Below, in pieces: positions 48,986 through 58,564 of a stretch of 64,000 bases of DNA. The stretch comes from Massilia aurea. GTDB lineage: Bacteria > Pseudomonadota > Gammaproteobacteria > Burkholderiales > Burkholderiaceae_D. A program made the translations under genes and the position numbers. The first letter of the stretch is position 1. Every line of letters begins with the position of its first letter. Location: assembly GCF_014200505.1 (NCBI RefSeq), contig NZ_JACHBX010000001.1, forward strand, positions 1,798,001 to 1,862,000, written 5' to 3'. The notes under the pieces were generated by a model. The model was not told the origin of the DNA, ran no database searches, and was given only the letters and a program-made list of their open reading frames with translations.

Positions 48986-51568
48986 ATGGGTCACGCCGAA
49001 CACCTGGACACCGTCCGCACCACGCTGCGCCAGCGCCTCAAGAACGAGCGCCAGCTCGTGTTCCAGGCGTTCCAGGAAGACGGCATGCCCGAAAAACTGC
49101 TGCGCAACCTGCGCCAGGTCGTCGATGCGGTACTGATCGATGCCTGGCAGGCGGCCGGCCTGCCCGCCGGCACCGCGCTGGTGGGCGTGGGCGGCTACGG
49201 GCGTGGCGAGCTGTTTCCGTACTCCGACGTCGACCTCCTGATCCTGCTGGCCGCCCCGCCGGATGCGATCACGCAGGCGCGCCTCGAAGGCCTGGTCCAG
49301 CTGCTGTGGGACCTGGGCCTGGAGATCGGGCACAGCATCCGCACGGTCGACGAATGCCTGATCGAATCCGCGGCCGACATCACGGTGCAAACGAGTCTGC
49401 TCGAAGCGCGCCTGGTCACCGGCAACGAGCCGCTGTTCGACACGCTGCAGCAGCGCTACCGCGAGGCACTCGACCCGCAGGCGTTCTTCCGGGCCAAGAC
49501 GGCCGAGATGCGCCTGCGCCACGCCAAGCACGAATACACGGCGTTCGCGCTCGAACCGAACGTCAAGGAAAGCCCGGGCGCGCTGCGCGACCTGCAGGTG
49601 ATCATGTGGGTGGCCAAGGCCGCCGGCCTGGCCGACAGCTGGGGGCAGCTCGCCACGCGCGAGCTGATCACGCGCATGGAAGCGCGCCAGCTGATGGAAA
49701 AGGAAAGCGCCTTCAAGGACATCCGCATCCGCCTGCACCTGCACACCAAGCGGCGCGAAGACCGTTTGGTATTCGACGTCCAGACGGCCATTGCCAATAC
49801 GCTCGGCCTGGTCGCCACGGACGATGGCCCGAACGTGCGCCGCCCGAGCGAGCTGCTGATGCAGCGCTACTACTGGGCCGCCAAGACCGTCACGCAGCTC
49901 AACACGATCCTGCTGCAGAATATCGAGGCCCAGCTGTTCCCGCAGCCTGCTGTCGCCTTCCCGATCAGCGCCCACTTCCTGCAGATGGGGAACCTGATCG
50001 ATATCGCGCAGGACGACACGTTCGAGCAGACGCCTACCGCGATCCTCGAACTGTTCGTTGTGATGACCGAGCGCCACGACATCAAGGGCATGACCGCGCG
50101 TGCCACCCGCGCGCTGTGGCATGCCCGCACCCAGATCGACGACGCGTACCGCGCCGATCCGGTCAACAAGGCGCTGTTCCTGCGCGTGCTGCAGGCGCCG
50201 CGCGGCATGGTGCATGCGCTGCGCCGCATGAACGAATTCGGCATCCTGGGCCGCTACCTGCCGGCGTTTCGCAAGATCGTCGGGCAGATGCAGCACGACC
50301 TGTTCCACGCTTACACGGTCGACCAGCACATCATGATGGTGGTGCGTAATCTGCGCCGCTTCACGATGCCCGAACACGCGCACGAATACCCGTTCTGCAG
50401 CCAGCTGATCGCCGACTTCCGTGACCGCTGGGTGCTGTACGTCGCTGCCCTGTTCCACGATATCGCGAAGGGCCGTGGTGGCGACCACTCCAAACTCGGC
50501 ATGGACGACGCGCGCCAGTTCTGCAGCAGCCATGGCATGACCGAGGCCGACACCGAGCTCGTGGTGTTCCTCGTCGAGCAGCACCTGACGATGTCGCAGG
50601 TCGCGCAAAAGCAGGACCTGTCCGATCCCGACGTGATCGCGGCGTTTGCCGCGGTGGTCAAGGACGAACGCCATCTGACGGCGCTGTATTTGCTCACTGT
50701 GGCCGACATCCGCGGCACCAGCCCCAAGGTCTGGAACGCGTGGAAGGCCAAGCTGCTGGAAGACCTGTACAAGACGACGCTGCGCGTGCTGGGGGGCGAG
50801 CCGCATTCGGCCGACCGCGAGCTGCGCGCGCGCCAGAAAGAGGCGCTGGCCACGCTGCGCCTGTTTGGCCTGCCCGTCGATGCGCACGAAGCCTTGTGGA
50901 AGCAGCTGGACGTCGCGTACTTTTTGCGCCACGACGCGTCCGACATCGCCTGGCAGACGCGCGCCCTGCACGACAAGGTCGACAGCGACAAGCCGATCGT
51001 GCGGGTGCGCCTGGCGCCGATCGGCGAAGGCCTGCAAGTGGCCGTGTACATCAAGGATCAACCCGACCTGTTCGCGCGCATCTGCAGCTACTTCGACCGC
51101 AAGGATTTCTCGATCCTCGACGCCAAGATCCATACGACGCGCCACGGCTATGCGCTCGACAGCTTCATGGTGGCCGACGAACACTTCGCCGGCAGCTACC
51201 GCGACATCATCAACCTGATCGAGCACGAACTGAGCGCCCTGCTGGTGTCGCAGGAACCGCTGCCGCCGCCGTGCCGCGGACGCCTGTCGCGCATGTCGCG
51301 CACGTTCCCGATCACGCCGACGGTCGAAGTGCGGCCCGACGAACGGGGCCAGTTCCACGTGCTGTCGATCGCTGCGAACGATCGTATGGGCCTGCTGTAT
51401 GCGGTGTCGAGCGTGCTGACGCGCTACCGCATCAACCTGCACACCGCGAAGATCATGACGCTGGGCGAGCGCGTCGAAGACGTGTTCCTCGTCGACGGCC
51501 CTGCTCTGAACAACCCGCGCATCCAGGTCCAGCTCGAAACGGACCTGCTCGACGCGCTCAAGATCTGA
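48986..51568 (+). CDS. glnD: PII uridylyltransferase/uridylyl-removing enzyme
   Basis: Nitrogen sensor that uridylylates PII proteins when glutamine is low and reverses this when it is high. 860 residues. Nucleotidyltransferase motif GVGGYGRGELFPYSDVDLL near residue 70; HD hydrolase motif ALFHDIAKGRGGDHSKLG near 490; two C-terminal ACT domains bind glutamine. The ATG has AAGGAG seven bases upstream, directly after the map stop. Confidence 0.98.
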   Translation: MGHAEHLDTVRTTLRQRLKNERQLVFQAFQEDGMPEKLLRNLRQVVDAVLIDAWQAAGLPAGTALVGVGGYGRGELFPYSDVDLLILLAAPPDAITQARLEGLVQLLWDLGLEIGHSIRTVDECLIESAADITVQTSLLEARLVTGNEPLFDTLQQRYREALDPQAFFRAKTAEMRLRHAKHEYTAFALEPNVKESPGALRDLQVIMWVAKAAGLADSWGQLATRELITRMEARQLMEKESAFKDIRIRLHLHTKRREDRLVFDVQTAIANTLGLVATDDGPNVRRPSELLMQRYYWAAKTVTQLNTILLQNIEAQLFPQPAVAFPISAHFLQMGNLIDIAQDDTFEQTPTAILELFVVMTERHDIKGMTARATRALWHARTQIDDAYRADPVNKALFLRVLQAPRGMVHALRRMNEFGILGRYLPAFRKIVGQMQHDLFHAYTVDQHIMMVVRNLRRFTMPEHAHEYPFCSQLIADFRDRWVLYVAALFHDIAKGRGGDHSKLGMDDARQFCSSHGMTEADTELVVFLVEQHLTMSQVAQKQDLSDPDVIAAFAAVVKDERHLTALYLLTVADIRGTSPKVWNAWKAKLLEDLYKTTLRVLGGEPHSADRELRARQKEALATLRLFGLPVDAHEALWKQLDVAYFLRHDASDIAWQTRALHDKVDSDKPIVRVRLAPIGEGLQVAVYIKDQPDLFARICSYFDRKDFSILDAKIHTTRHGYALDSFMVADEHFAGSYRDIINLIEHELSALLVSQEPLPPPCRGRLSRMSRTFPITPTVEVRPDERGQFHVLSIAANDRMGLLYAVSSVLTRYRINLHTAKIMTLGERVEDVFLVDGPALNNPRIQVQLETDLLDALKI

Positions 51569-51596
51569 TTTACTCCTCCACCGAAAAGCTTTGACC

Positions 51597-52343
51597 ATGA
51601 CCGAACCGCTCCGCCTCTCCAAACGAATGTCCGAACTGGGCCTGTGCTCGCGCCGCGAAGCCGATGAATGGATCACGCGCGGCTGGGTGCGGGTGGATGG
51701 CCAGGTCGTGTCGGAACTGGGCAGCAAGGTGCTGCCGACGCAGCGCATCACGGTCGAGCGCCAGGCCGCCGCCGAGCAGTCCAAGCGTGTCACGGTGCTG
51801 ATCCACAAGCCGGTCGGCTACGTCAGCGGCCAGGCCGAGGACGGCTATACGCCGGCCGTGGCGCTGATCCGGCCCGAGAACCGCTGGGCTGAGGATCCAT
51901 CAACGGAGCAGTTCCACCCGACCCAGCTGCGCAGCCTCGTGCCGTGCGGCCGCCTGGACATCGACTCGGTGGGCCTGCTGGTGCTGTCGCAGGATGGCCG
52001 CATCGCCAAGCAGCTGATTGGCGAGACGACCTCAATCGAGAAGGAATACCTGGTGCGCGTGGAGTACACGAAGCCGGGCACGCTGCCGGACAGCGAACTC
52101 AAGAAGCTCAAGCACGGCCTGTGGATGGATGGCAAACCGCTGCTGCCGGCCAAGGTGCGCTGGCAGAACGAGGACCAGCTGAGCTTCACGCTGAAGGAAG
52201 GCCGCAAACGCCAGATCCGGCGCATGTGCGATATGGTGGGCCTGAAGGTGCTGGGCCTGAAGCGCGTGCGGATCGGGCGCGTCAAGCTGGGTGACCTGCC
52301 GGTTGGGCAGTGGCGTTATCTGACGCCGGAAGAAGGGTTTTAA
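51597..52343 (+). CDS. rRNA pseudouridine synthase, RsuA/RluB/RluF family
   Basis: Isomerises uridine in 23S rRNA. 248 residues: an N-terminal S4 RNA-binding domain (LRLSKRMSELGLCSRREAD) and a catalytic domain with the aspartate in PCGRLDIDSVGLLVLSQDG, plus EGRKRQIRRMCDMVGLKVL. The combination is closest to RluF, but RluB is possible. Starts 28 bases after glnD, likely in the same transcript. Confidence 0.92.
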   Translation: MTEPLRLSKRMSELGLCSRREADEWITRGWVRVDGQVVSELGSKVLPTQRITVERQAAAEQSKRVTVLIHKPVGYVSGQAEDGYTPAVALIRPENRWAEDPSTEQFHPTQLRSLVPCGRLDIDSVGLLVLSQDGRIAKQLIGETTSIEKEYLVRVEYTKPGTLPDSELKKLKHGLWMDGKPLLPAKVRWQNEDQLSFTLKEGRKRQIRRMCDMVGLKVLGLKRVRIGRVKLGDLPVGQWRYLTPEEGF

Positions 52344-52376
52344 GCCGTTCGGATTCTATCGCGGCTGTTCTACCTG

Positions 52377-52484
52377 CAACGATCACCGCGTGGGCGGCAT
52401 AGCCGCCCACCCTACGGCACATTTTCATCAAATGACCTGTTGACGTAGGGTGGACGGCTGCGCCGTCCACGCGTCGGATGTTGG
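52377..52484. repeat. Palindromic intergenic repeat (copy C), two half-elements
   Basis: Two hairpin units of the same family as copies A and B but in swapped order: first CAACGATCACCGCG, GGGCGGCATAGCCGCCC and ACCCTAC (52377-52415), then GTAGGGTGGACGGCTGCGCC with GTCCACGCG (52445-52484). They lie 34 bases beyond the pseudouridine synthase stop and may end its transcript. Confidence 0.82.
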
Positions 52485-52523
52485 CCGCGGCGATATCGCG
52501 CCGGGCATCCCGCAACGGGCACG

Positions 52524-53504
52524 TTACGGCAATGGCGCTTCCTCTGCCACCAACCCCTCGCTACGCAACGCGTCCCAGAACGCCTTCGGAATCGCCATCT
52601 CCATCAACACCGCATTGCGCCGCAGGTGCTCCGGGCTGCTCGCGCCGGGAATGGTCGCGGCGACCACCGGGTGCGCCAGACCAAACTGCAGCGCGGCAGC
52701 AGCCAGGTCGACGCCGTGGTCGACTGCTACTTTGCGCAAGCGTTCGCGCTGCGCCAGCTTGTCCGCATCGGCCGGACCGTAATCGTAATTCGGCCCACCG
52801 GCCAGGAAGCCCGAGTTGAACGGTCCACCGATGACGACCTTTGCGCCGCGCTCGGCGCACAGCGGGAACAACTCGGCCAGCGGCGTCGTTTCCATCAGCG
52901 TGTAGCGCCCGGCCAGCAGGAAGATATCGGGGTCGGCATCGCGCAGCGCGCGCAGGCACGGCTCCACCGTGTTGACGCCCAGGCCCCAGGCCTTGATGAC
53001 GCCCTCCTCGCGCAGCTTCGTCAAACCCTCGAAGGCGCCGCCCGGACCGGACGCGATCCGGTAGTAGTGGTCGAACTGGTCGCCGAACATGTCGGGCGAC
53101 AGGTCGTGCACGTAGACGATATCGATGGATGCCAGCGCCATGCGCTGCAGACTGTCTTCCACCGAACGGCGCGCGCCATCTGCCGTGTAGTCGATCACGC
53201 GCTTGAATGGCAAGGCGCCGACGAACGGCGCGGCGATCTCGCCCGGGGTGGATGGGGCCAGCAGGCGGCCGACCTTGGTCGAGAGTGTGTAGTCGGCGCG
53301 CGGGCGACGGCGCAGTGCGTGCCCGAAGCGGTGTTCGGACAGGCCGGCGCCGTAGTGCGGCGCGGTGTCGAAGTAGCGGATGCCGGCGTCCCATGCAGCG
53401 TCGGCGGTCGCCTGGGCTGCTTCGTCGCTGGTGGCGTGGTACATGTCGCCAAAGCCCGTGCCGCCCAGGCCCAGGCGGGTGATCGGTTGATAGCGTTGCG
53501 TCAT
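52524..53504 (-). CDS. Aldo/keto reductase
   Basis: NAD(P)H-dependent oxidoreductase, 326 residues, TIM barrel. The tetrad is visible: Asp and Tyr in YFDTAPHYGAGLSE, Lys in LSTKVGRLL and His in IVYVHDLSP. The start RLGLGGTGFGDMY and the NAD-site IPGASSPEHLRRN resemble D-threo-aldose/L-fucose dehydrogenases and pyridoxal dehydrogenase; the substrate is not predictable. Divergent from no gene; it stands alone. Confidence 0.9.
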   Translation of the reverse strand: MTQRYQPITRLGLGGTGFGDMYHATSDEAAQATADAAWDAGIRYFDTAPHYGAGLSEHRFGHALRRRPRADYTLSTKVGRLLAPSTPGEIAAPFVGALPFKRVIDYTADGARRSVEDSLQRMALASIDIVYVHDLSPDMFGDQFDHYYRIASGPGGAFEGLTKLREEGVIKAWGLGVNTVEPCLRALRDADPDIFLLAGRYTLMETTPLAELFPLCAERGAKVVIGGPFNSGFLAGGPNYDYGPADADKLAQRERLRKVAVDHGVDLAAAALQFGLAHPVVAATIPGASSPEHLRRNAVLMEMAIPKAFWDALRSEGLVAEEAPLP

Positions 53505-53573
53505 GGTGTGTCCTTTGTGCGTGAATCAGACACAAACTCTGCCTGACGCACGCGGACCCCGTCGCACAGCAGG

Positions 53574-55223
53574 CTAGCGCCGGCGCCGTTCGATCTGCAC
53601 CAGCGCCGCACCCAGCACCTCGAGGTCGACCGGTTTGGCGAACAGGTCGTGAAAGCCCGCAGCGCGTGCTTCGGCGCGGTCTTTCTCCTGCGCGTAGCCG
53701 GTAACCGCGATCAGGATCGCATGATCGGTCCCGGGCCTGGCGCGCAGTGCCCGGGCCAGCTCGAACCCATTCATCTCGGGCAGGCCAATATCGAGCAGGC
53801 ACACGTCCGGCTCGAACGCCGGCAGCGCTTCCAGCGCGGCGCGCGCCGAATGGGCTACCGACACCGTGTGGCCCAGCGTCTCGAGCAGCAGCGCCAGCGT
53901 CACGGCGGCGTCCTCGTTGTCGTCCACCACGCCGATGCGCAGCGCGGCCGGATTACCCTGCGGTGCATCGGTACCGGCAGCCGGCGCGGCGGCGCCAGCG
54001 CGCGACGACAGCGGCAATGTGACCCGGAACGTGCTGCCGCAACCCGGTCCGTCGCTGGCGGCAGTCACTTCGCCGCCATGCAGCTTGAGCAGGCTGCGCA
54101 CGAGCGCCAGGCCGATGCCCAGGCCACCCTGGCTGCGATCCAGCCCGCGCGTGCCCTGCGAGAAGAGGTCGAACGCGCTGGCGATCAGTTCGGGCGACAT
54201 GCCGATGCCGTCGTCGCGGATCGTCAGGTCGATCAGCGCGCCGCGCGTGGCCAGGCGCACCTCGATGCGCCCGCCCTCGAGCGTATACTTGGCCGCGTTA
54301 CTGAGTAAATTGGTCATGACCTGTACCAGGCGCTTGCGGTCGCCAACGACCAGCGCCGGCGCCGGCATCGCCTCCTGCACCAGCCGATGGCCGTGCTTCT
54401 CGATCAGCGGCCGTACCTGTTCGACCGCGTCGGCCAGGACATCCTTCAGATCGAGTTCGACGAATTCGAGTTCCACCTTGCCGCGCGTAACGCGCGATAC
54501 GTCGAGCAGGTCGTCGATCAGGGACGTCATATGGCCGGCCTGACGCGCGATGATGTCGGCAGCGCGCTGCACCATGCTTGGCTGGAGCTCGAAGTTCGAC
54601 AGCATCGTGGCCGCCGAGACGATCGGTGCCAGCGGGTTGCGCAGCTCGTGCGCCAGCATCGCGAGGAATTCATCCTTGCGCTGGTCGGCGCGGCGCAGCG
54701 CCTCGTTCAGCGCTTCCTGCTCGGCCAGCGCCTGGCGCAGCTCGATCTGGCTCATTACCTGGTGCGCCATCGTCGTGAGCATGAACTGCTGCTGCTCGGT
54801 CAACCCTTCCGGCCGCGGTTTCTTGTCGAGCACGCACAGGGTGCCGAGCGGTACACCGTCGCGCGTGCGCAGCACGGCGCCGGCGTAGAAGCGCAGGCCG
54901 CCTTCGGCCGTGACGAGTGGATTGCAGCTGAAGCGGGGATCATTCTGGGTGTCGGTCACGATCATCTGCTCTTGCTGCAGCAGGGCGTGACGGCAAATCG
55001 AGTTATCGAGCGGCATTTCGCGCGTGCCAAGGCCGATCTCCGACTTGAACCACTGGCGTCCGCGCGCGATCAGGTTGACGGCGGCAATCGGCGCATCGAG
55101 CAGCTGGCTGACCAGGCGCACCACGTCATCGAACGAGCGCTCGGGCGGCGTATCGAGGATGCCGAAGGAATCGAGGACGGCAAGGCGTGCATCTTCGTCG
55201 AAGTTGGCAGAATTGGACGTCAT
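53574..55223 (-). CDS. GAF-containing hybrid sensor histidine kinase/response regulator
   Basis: Soluble hybrid kinase, 549 residues, no membrane segment. GAF domain about 20-165 (FDDVVRLVSQLLDAPIAAVN, LGTLCVLD), HisKA with His192 in FLAMLAHELRNPL, ATPase with N-box VMTNLLSNAAKYT, IRDDGIGM and GGLGIGLALV, and a C-terminal receiver with acceptor Asp478 (LLDIGLPEMNG) and Lys530. No output regulator is adjacent, so it is an orphan; the signal sensed by the GAF domain is unknown. Confidence 0.93.
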   Translation of the reverse strand: MTSNSANFDEDARLAVLDSFGILDTPPERSFDDVVRLVSQLLDAPIAAVNLIARGRQWFKSEIGLGTREMPLDNSICRHALLQQEQMIVTDTQNDPRFSCNPLVTAEGGLRFYAGAVLRTRDGVPLGTLCVLDKKPRPEGLTEQQQFMLTTMAHQVMSQIELRQALAEQEALNEALRRADQRKDEFLAMLAHELRNPLAPIVSAATMLSNFELQPSMVQRAADIIARQAGHMTSLIDDLLDVSRVTRGKVELEFVELDLKDVLADAVEQVRPLIEKHGHRLVQEAMPAPALVVGDRKRLVQVMTNLLSNAAKYTLEGGRIEVRLATRGALIDLTIRDDGIGMSPELIASAFDLFSQGTRGLDRSQGGLGIGLALVRSLLKLHGGEVTAASDGPGCGSTFRVTLPLSSRAGAAAPAAGTDAPQGNPAALRIGVVDDNEDAAVTLALLLETLGHTVSVAHSARAALEALPAFEPDVCLLDIGLPEMNGFELARALRARPGTDHAILIAVTGYAQEKDRAEARAAGFHDLFAKPVDLEVLGAALVQIERRRR

Positions 55224-55391
55224 CGCGGGAAAGCTTCAAGTAGCACGGTAAAAGGAAGCCGGCATCGGCATAGTGGAAAAGCATGATCGACAGGCACAGA
55301 CGTGCCTGCCGGCCAGCCATTATAAATACCAAACCGCTGTCCTGCATGTGCATGGCGTCCACGAAACTGTGCATGCCGGCGTGGCGGGGCG

Positions 55392-56120
55392 CTAGTTGCG
55401 GTTGCGATCGGCGAGAAACTGGATGGCGCGGGGATGCTGCGGGTTGGCGAAGAAGTCGCCGGGCGCGCCCTTCTCCAGGATTTTACCTTCGGCCATGAAC
55501 CAGATGCGGTCGGCCACGTCGCGCGCAAACCCCATCTCGTGGGTCACGCAGACCATCGTCATGCCTTGTTTTGCCAGCGAGCGCATCACCTGCAGCACCT
55601 CGCCCACCATCTCCGGATCGAGCGCGCTGGTCGGCTCGTCGAACAGCATGATCGACGGCCGCATGGCCAGCGCGCGGGCAATCGCCACGCGCTGCTGCTG
55701 GCCGCCCGACAGCGCGTCCGGATAGGCATCGGCCTTGTGGGCCAGACCCACCTGGTCGAGCAGCGCCATCGCCTGCTCACTGGCTTCGGCCTTGCTGGCG
55801 CGCTTGAGCTGCACCGGCGCCAGCATGCAGTTCTCGAGCGCCGTCAGGTGCGGGAACAGGTTGAATTGTTGGAACACGAAGCCGATGCCAGCACGCAGCG
55901 CGTTCACGTCAAAGCCTTTGGCGTGGATGTCACGCCCGTCGATGGCGATGTGGCCGCCGTCGATGTCTTCGAGCCGGTTGAGCGTGCGGATCAGCGTCGA
56001 CTTGCCCGACCCCGATGGCCCGCACACAACCAAGACTTCGTTTTTTTCCACGCGCTCGGTGATCCCCACCAGCGCGTGGTAGTCACCGTAATACTTGTTG
56101 ACGTTATCGAGAACGATCAT
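55392..56120 (-). CDS. gltL: Amino acid ABC importer, ATPase subunit
   Basis: Drives uptake of a polar amino acid, probably glutamate/aspartate. 242 residues with Walker [19 protein letters not shown], signature [16 protein letters not shown], Walker [15 protein letters not shown] and H-loop VTHEMGFA. Last gene of a four-gene operon transcribed leftward. Confidence 0.92.
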   Translation of the reverse strand: MIVLDNVNKYYGDYHALVGITERVEKNEVLVVCGPSGSGKSTLIRTLNRLEDIDGGHIAIDGRDIHAKGFDVNALRAGIGFVFQQFNLFPHLTALENCMLAPVQLKRASKAEASEQAMALLDQVGLAHKADAYPDALSGGQQQRVAIARALAMRPSIMLFDEPTSALDPEMVGEVLQVMRSLAKQGMTMVCVTHEMGFARDVADRIWFMAEGKILEKGAPGDFFANPQHPRAIQFLADRNRN

Positions 56121-56140
56121 CGTTCGCTTCTTTCAGGAAT

Positions 56141-56833
56141 TCAGTGCGCGCCGACGGGCCGCCGCTGCAGGCGCCGTTCGAGCAGGAAGGCCAGGCGCGA
56201 CAGGCCAAAGCACAGCAGAAAATAGGTCAGCGCCAGGATCAGGTACACCTCCACCGACCGGGTGAACACGAGCGTATTGATCTGGGTGGCGATGAACGAG
56301 ACTTCCGACAGGCCGATGATGTAGCCGAGCGAGGTCGCCTTGATCGTCGAGACCAGCTGGTTCACGATCGACGGCAGGCCATGGCGCAAGGTCTGCGGCA
56401 GCACGACATGGCGCAGCGCCTGGCCGTAGCCCAGGCCCAGCGAGCGGGCGCTTTCCAGCTGCCCTTTCGGCAGTGCGCGGATGCCCGCCGCCACGATCTC
56501 GGCCAGATACACGCTGTCGAACACCACCAGCACGATCAGCATCGTCGCAGCCTGCGAGGTCTTCACGCCGGTCACCGCTGGCAGGAAGAAGTACACCCAG
56601 AACAGCACCAGCAGCAGCGGCACGGCGCGCACGAGCTGCACGAACGCGCCCACCGGCAGGCTGATGGCGCGCCGGCGGCTCACGCGCGCAATGCCGAGCA
56701 TCAGGCCAAGCGGCATGGCCAGCACCAGCGCGGCGCCGGACAGCAGGATGGTCAGCACCAGGCCGCCCAGCGGGCCGTCCGGGTATTGGCCGACCAGGAA
56801 ATACAGCCAGTAGGTATCGATCAGTTCCAGCAT
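56141..56833 (-). CDS. gltK: Amino acid ABC importer, permease subunit (GltK-like)
   Basis: HisM-type permease, 230 residues, about five transmembrane segments. The coupling loop is ALPKGQLESARSLGLGYGQALRHVVLP, quoted here as ALPKGQLESARSLGLG and QALRHVVLP. With the second permease it forms the heterodimeric channel. Confidence 0.9.
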   Translation of the reverse strand: MLELIDTYWLYFLVGQYPDGPLGGLVLTILLSGAALVLAMPLGLMLGIARVSRRRAISLPVGAFVQLVRAVPLLLVLFWVYFFLPAVTGVKTSQAATMLIVLVVFDSVYLAEIVAAGIRALPKGQLESARSLGLGYGQALRHVVLPQTLRHGLPSIVNQLVSTIKATSLGYIIGLSEVSFIATQINTLVFTRSVEVYLILALTYFLLCFGLSRLAFLLERRLQRRPVGAH

Positions 56834-56849
56834 CGGGACGCTTTCATGG

Positions 56850-57548
56850 TCAGGCCGCCGTGCGCACCGGATAGCGGCGCTGGAACAGGTACGCCGCCGC
56901 CGAAATGAGCAGCGAGACGGTCAGGTAGGCCAGCGTGGCAAAGGTGAACGCCTCGAGGCTGCGAAAGCTCGCCGTCTCGACGCGCGCGGCCTGGTACATC
57001 ATCTCGGCCGCACCGATCACGGTAGCCACGCTGGTGTCCTTCCATAGATTGACCGTCTGCGACAACAGCGGCGGCACGGAAGCGCGCAGCGCCTGCGGCA
57101 GCAGCACGAGGCGCACCGCCGCAGCGCGCCCCAGGCCCAGCGAGCGGGCCGCTTCCAGCTGGGTCGCGGGCACCGCGCGGATACCGCTGCGGATATCCTC
57201 GGCCATGTGCACGCCGCTGTAGAGCGTGAGCGCGATGACGGCGCACACCACTTCGGGATTGTTCGCATACAGGATCTCGCGCAGGCCCTCGGGCAGCAGC
57301 TCGGGGAAGGCAAAATACCAGAACAGCAGGTGCGCCAGCAGCGGCACGTTGCGGATCGATTCGACGAGCGTCGTGCCGACCGCGCGCAGCAGCCTGGACG
57401 TCGAGGTGCGCATCACCGCGACCAGCGCGCCGAACGGCAGCGCGAAGGCGAAGCTGATCACGGTCAGCTGGATCGACAGGATGAAGCCCTGCACCAGCCA
57501 GTCGTGGTACTCGCCGGATTGCAGGATGGTCGGATCGAACAGCGCCAA
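56850..57548 (-). CDS. gltJ: Amino acid ABC importer, permease subunit (GltJ-like)
   Basis: Second permease, 232 residues. Family blocks: STLVESIRNVPLLAHLLFWY-like ESIRNVPLLAHLLFW, and the coupling loop VPATQLEAARSLGLGRAAAV. It starts two bases after the binding-protein gene. Confidence 0.9.
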   Translation of the reverse strand: MALFDPTILQSGEYHDWLVQGFILSIQLTVISFAFALPFGALVAVMRTSTSRLLRAVGTTLVESIRNVPLLAHLLFWYFAFPELLPEGLREILYANNPEVVCAVIALTLYSGVHMAEDIRSGIRAVPATQLEAARSLGLGRAAAVRLVLLPQALRASVPPLLSQTVNLWKDTSVATVIGAAEMMYQAARVETASFRSLEAFTFATLAYLTVSLLISAAAYLFQRRYPVRTAA

Positions 57549-57550
57549 GG

Positions 57551-58381
57551 TCAGATCTTGTCAGTGCTGATCTTGAAGGTCCGCTTGGCGATATTGGCGC
57601 GCGTGCCGGGGCCATACCACTTGACGAACAGGTCTTCGGCCGCGCCATTGGCTTCGAGCTCGCGCAGCGCCTGGTCGACGACCGTCTTGAGACCCGCCTC
57701 GCCCTTGCGCAGGCCGAGCGCAATCGGCTCGACACCGATCGACTGCGGCAGGATCACGAAGTCTTTCGCGGCCGGGCCCAGTTTGCCGTAGTCGGCCAGC
57801 AGCGACGACTCGTCGTTGACGTAGGCCGCGCCCTTGCCCTGGCGCAGTGCCTGGAACGCTTGCTGGGTATTTTCGAAGGTGACGATGCTGGCCGTCGGCA
57901 CGGCCTTCTTCATATTGGTTTCCTGGGTGCCGCCGCGGACGGTGACGACCTTCTTGCCCGCCAGTTGCGGCAGCGCCGTGATGCCGCTGTTCTTGCGCAC
58001 CATGACCTTGGAACCGGTGACGAAGTGCGTCAGCGCGAAGTCAACCTGCGCTTCGCGCTCCTTGTTGTGCGTCAGCGTGGCGGCCAGGATGTCGACGTGG
58101 CCCTGCTGCAGCTCAGGGATGCGGGCCGACACGGCCAGCTGCTTGAACACCGGCTTGACGCCGATTTTCTTGGCCACGGCGGTGGCGACGTCGATCTCGT
58201 AGCCCACCAGCTGGCGGGTTTTCGGATCGATGAAGCTGTTCGGTTCATCGGTGCCGAGCACCCCGAACACGATCTGGCCTTTTTTCTTGATGTCGGCCAG
58301 CTGGTCGGCGTGCGCCATACCCATGGAGAGCGAACTACCCAGCGCAACGGCGCACAGGATGAGGGAACGGCGGTTGATCAT
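57551..58381 (-). CDS. gltI: Amino acid ABC importer, periplasmic binding protein (GltI-like)
   Basis: 276 residues from MINRRSLILC: signal peptide ending AHA (residue 25), then the bilobed family 3 fold with KKKGQIVFGVLGTDEPN, LVGYEIDVATAVAKKIGV, DILAATLTHNKEREAQVDFA and IALGLRKGEAGLKTVVDQAL. GGAG lies ahead of the chosen ATG. First gene of the operon. Glutamate/aspartate is the best guess by family; other amino acids are possible. Confidence 0.9.
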   Translation of the reverse strand: MINRRSLILCAVALGSSLSMGMAHADQLADIKKKGQIVFGVLGTDEPNSFIDPKTRQLVGYEIDVATAVAKKIGVKPVFKQLAVSARIPELQQGHVDILAATLTHNKEREAQVDFALTHFVTGSKVMVRKNSGITALPQLAGKKVVTVRGGTQETNMKKAVPTASIVTFENTQQAFQALRQGKGAAYVNDESSLLADYGKLGPAAKDFVILPQSIGVEPIALGLRKGEAGLKTVVDQALRELEANGAAEDLFVKWYGPGTRANIAKRTFKISTDKI

Positions 58382-58564
58382 GCAAAATCTCCAGCAACAA
58401 TATTCGATGATCGTAGTATAGAACAAACACTTATATGAGAAAACGAACAATTCGCCATAAGATAATACTGTTTTGCGTATATGTACCGACGCGACTCCAA
58501 TAAGGCGTGCGACTGATTCCACGCAATATTGTCATAATGACCCGTCACGAATGCGGAACACCCC

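Noticed and set aside
48848..51808. Minus-strand open frame of 986 codons opposite glnD
   Set aside because: A shadow of glnD caused by high GC; composition is unlike a real protein and no motifs were found.
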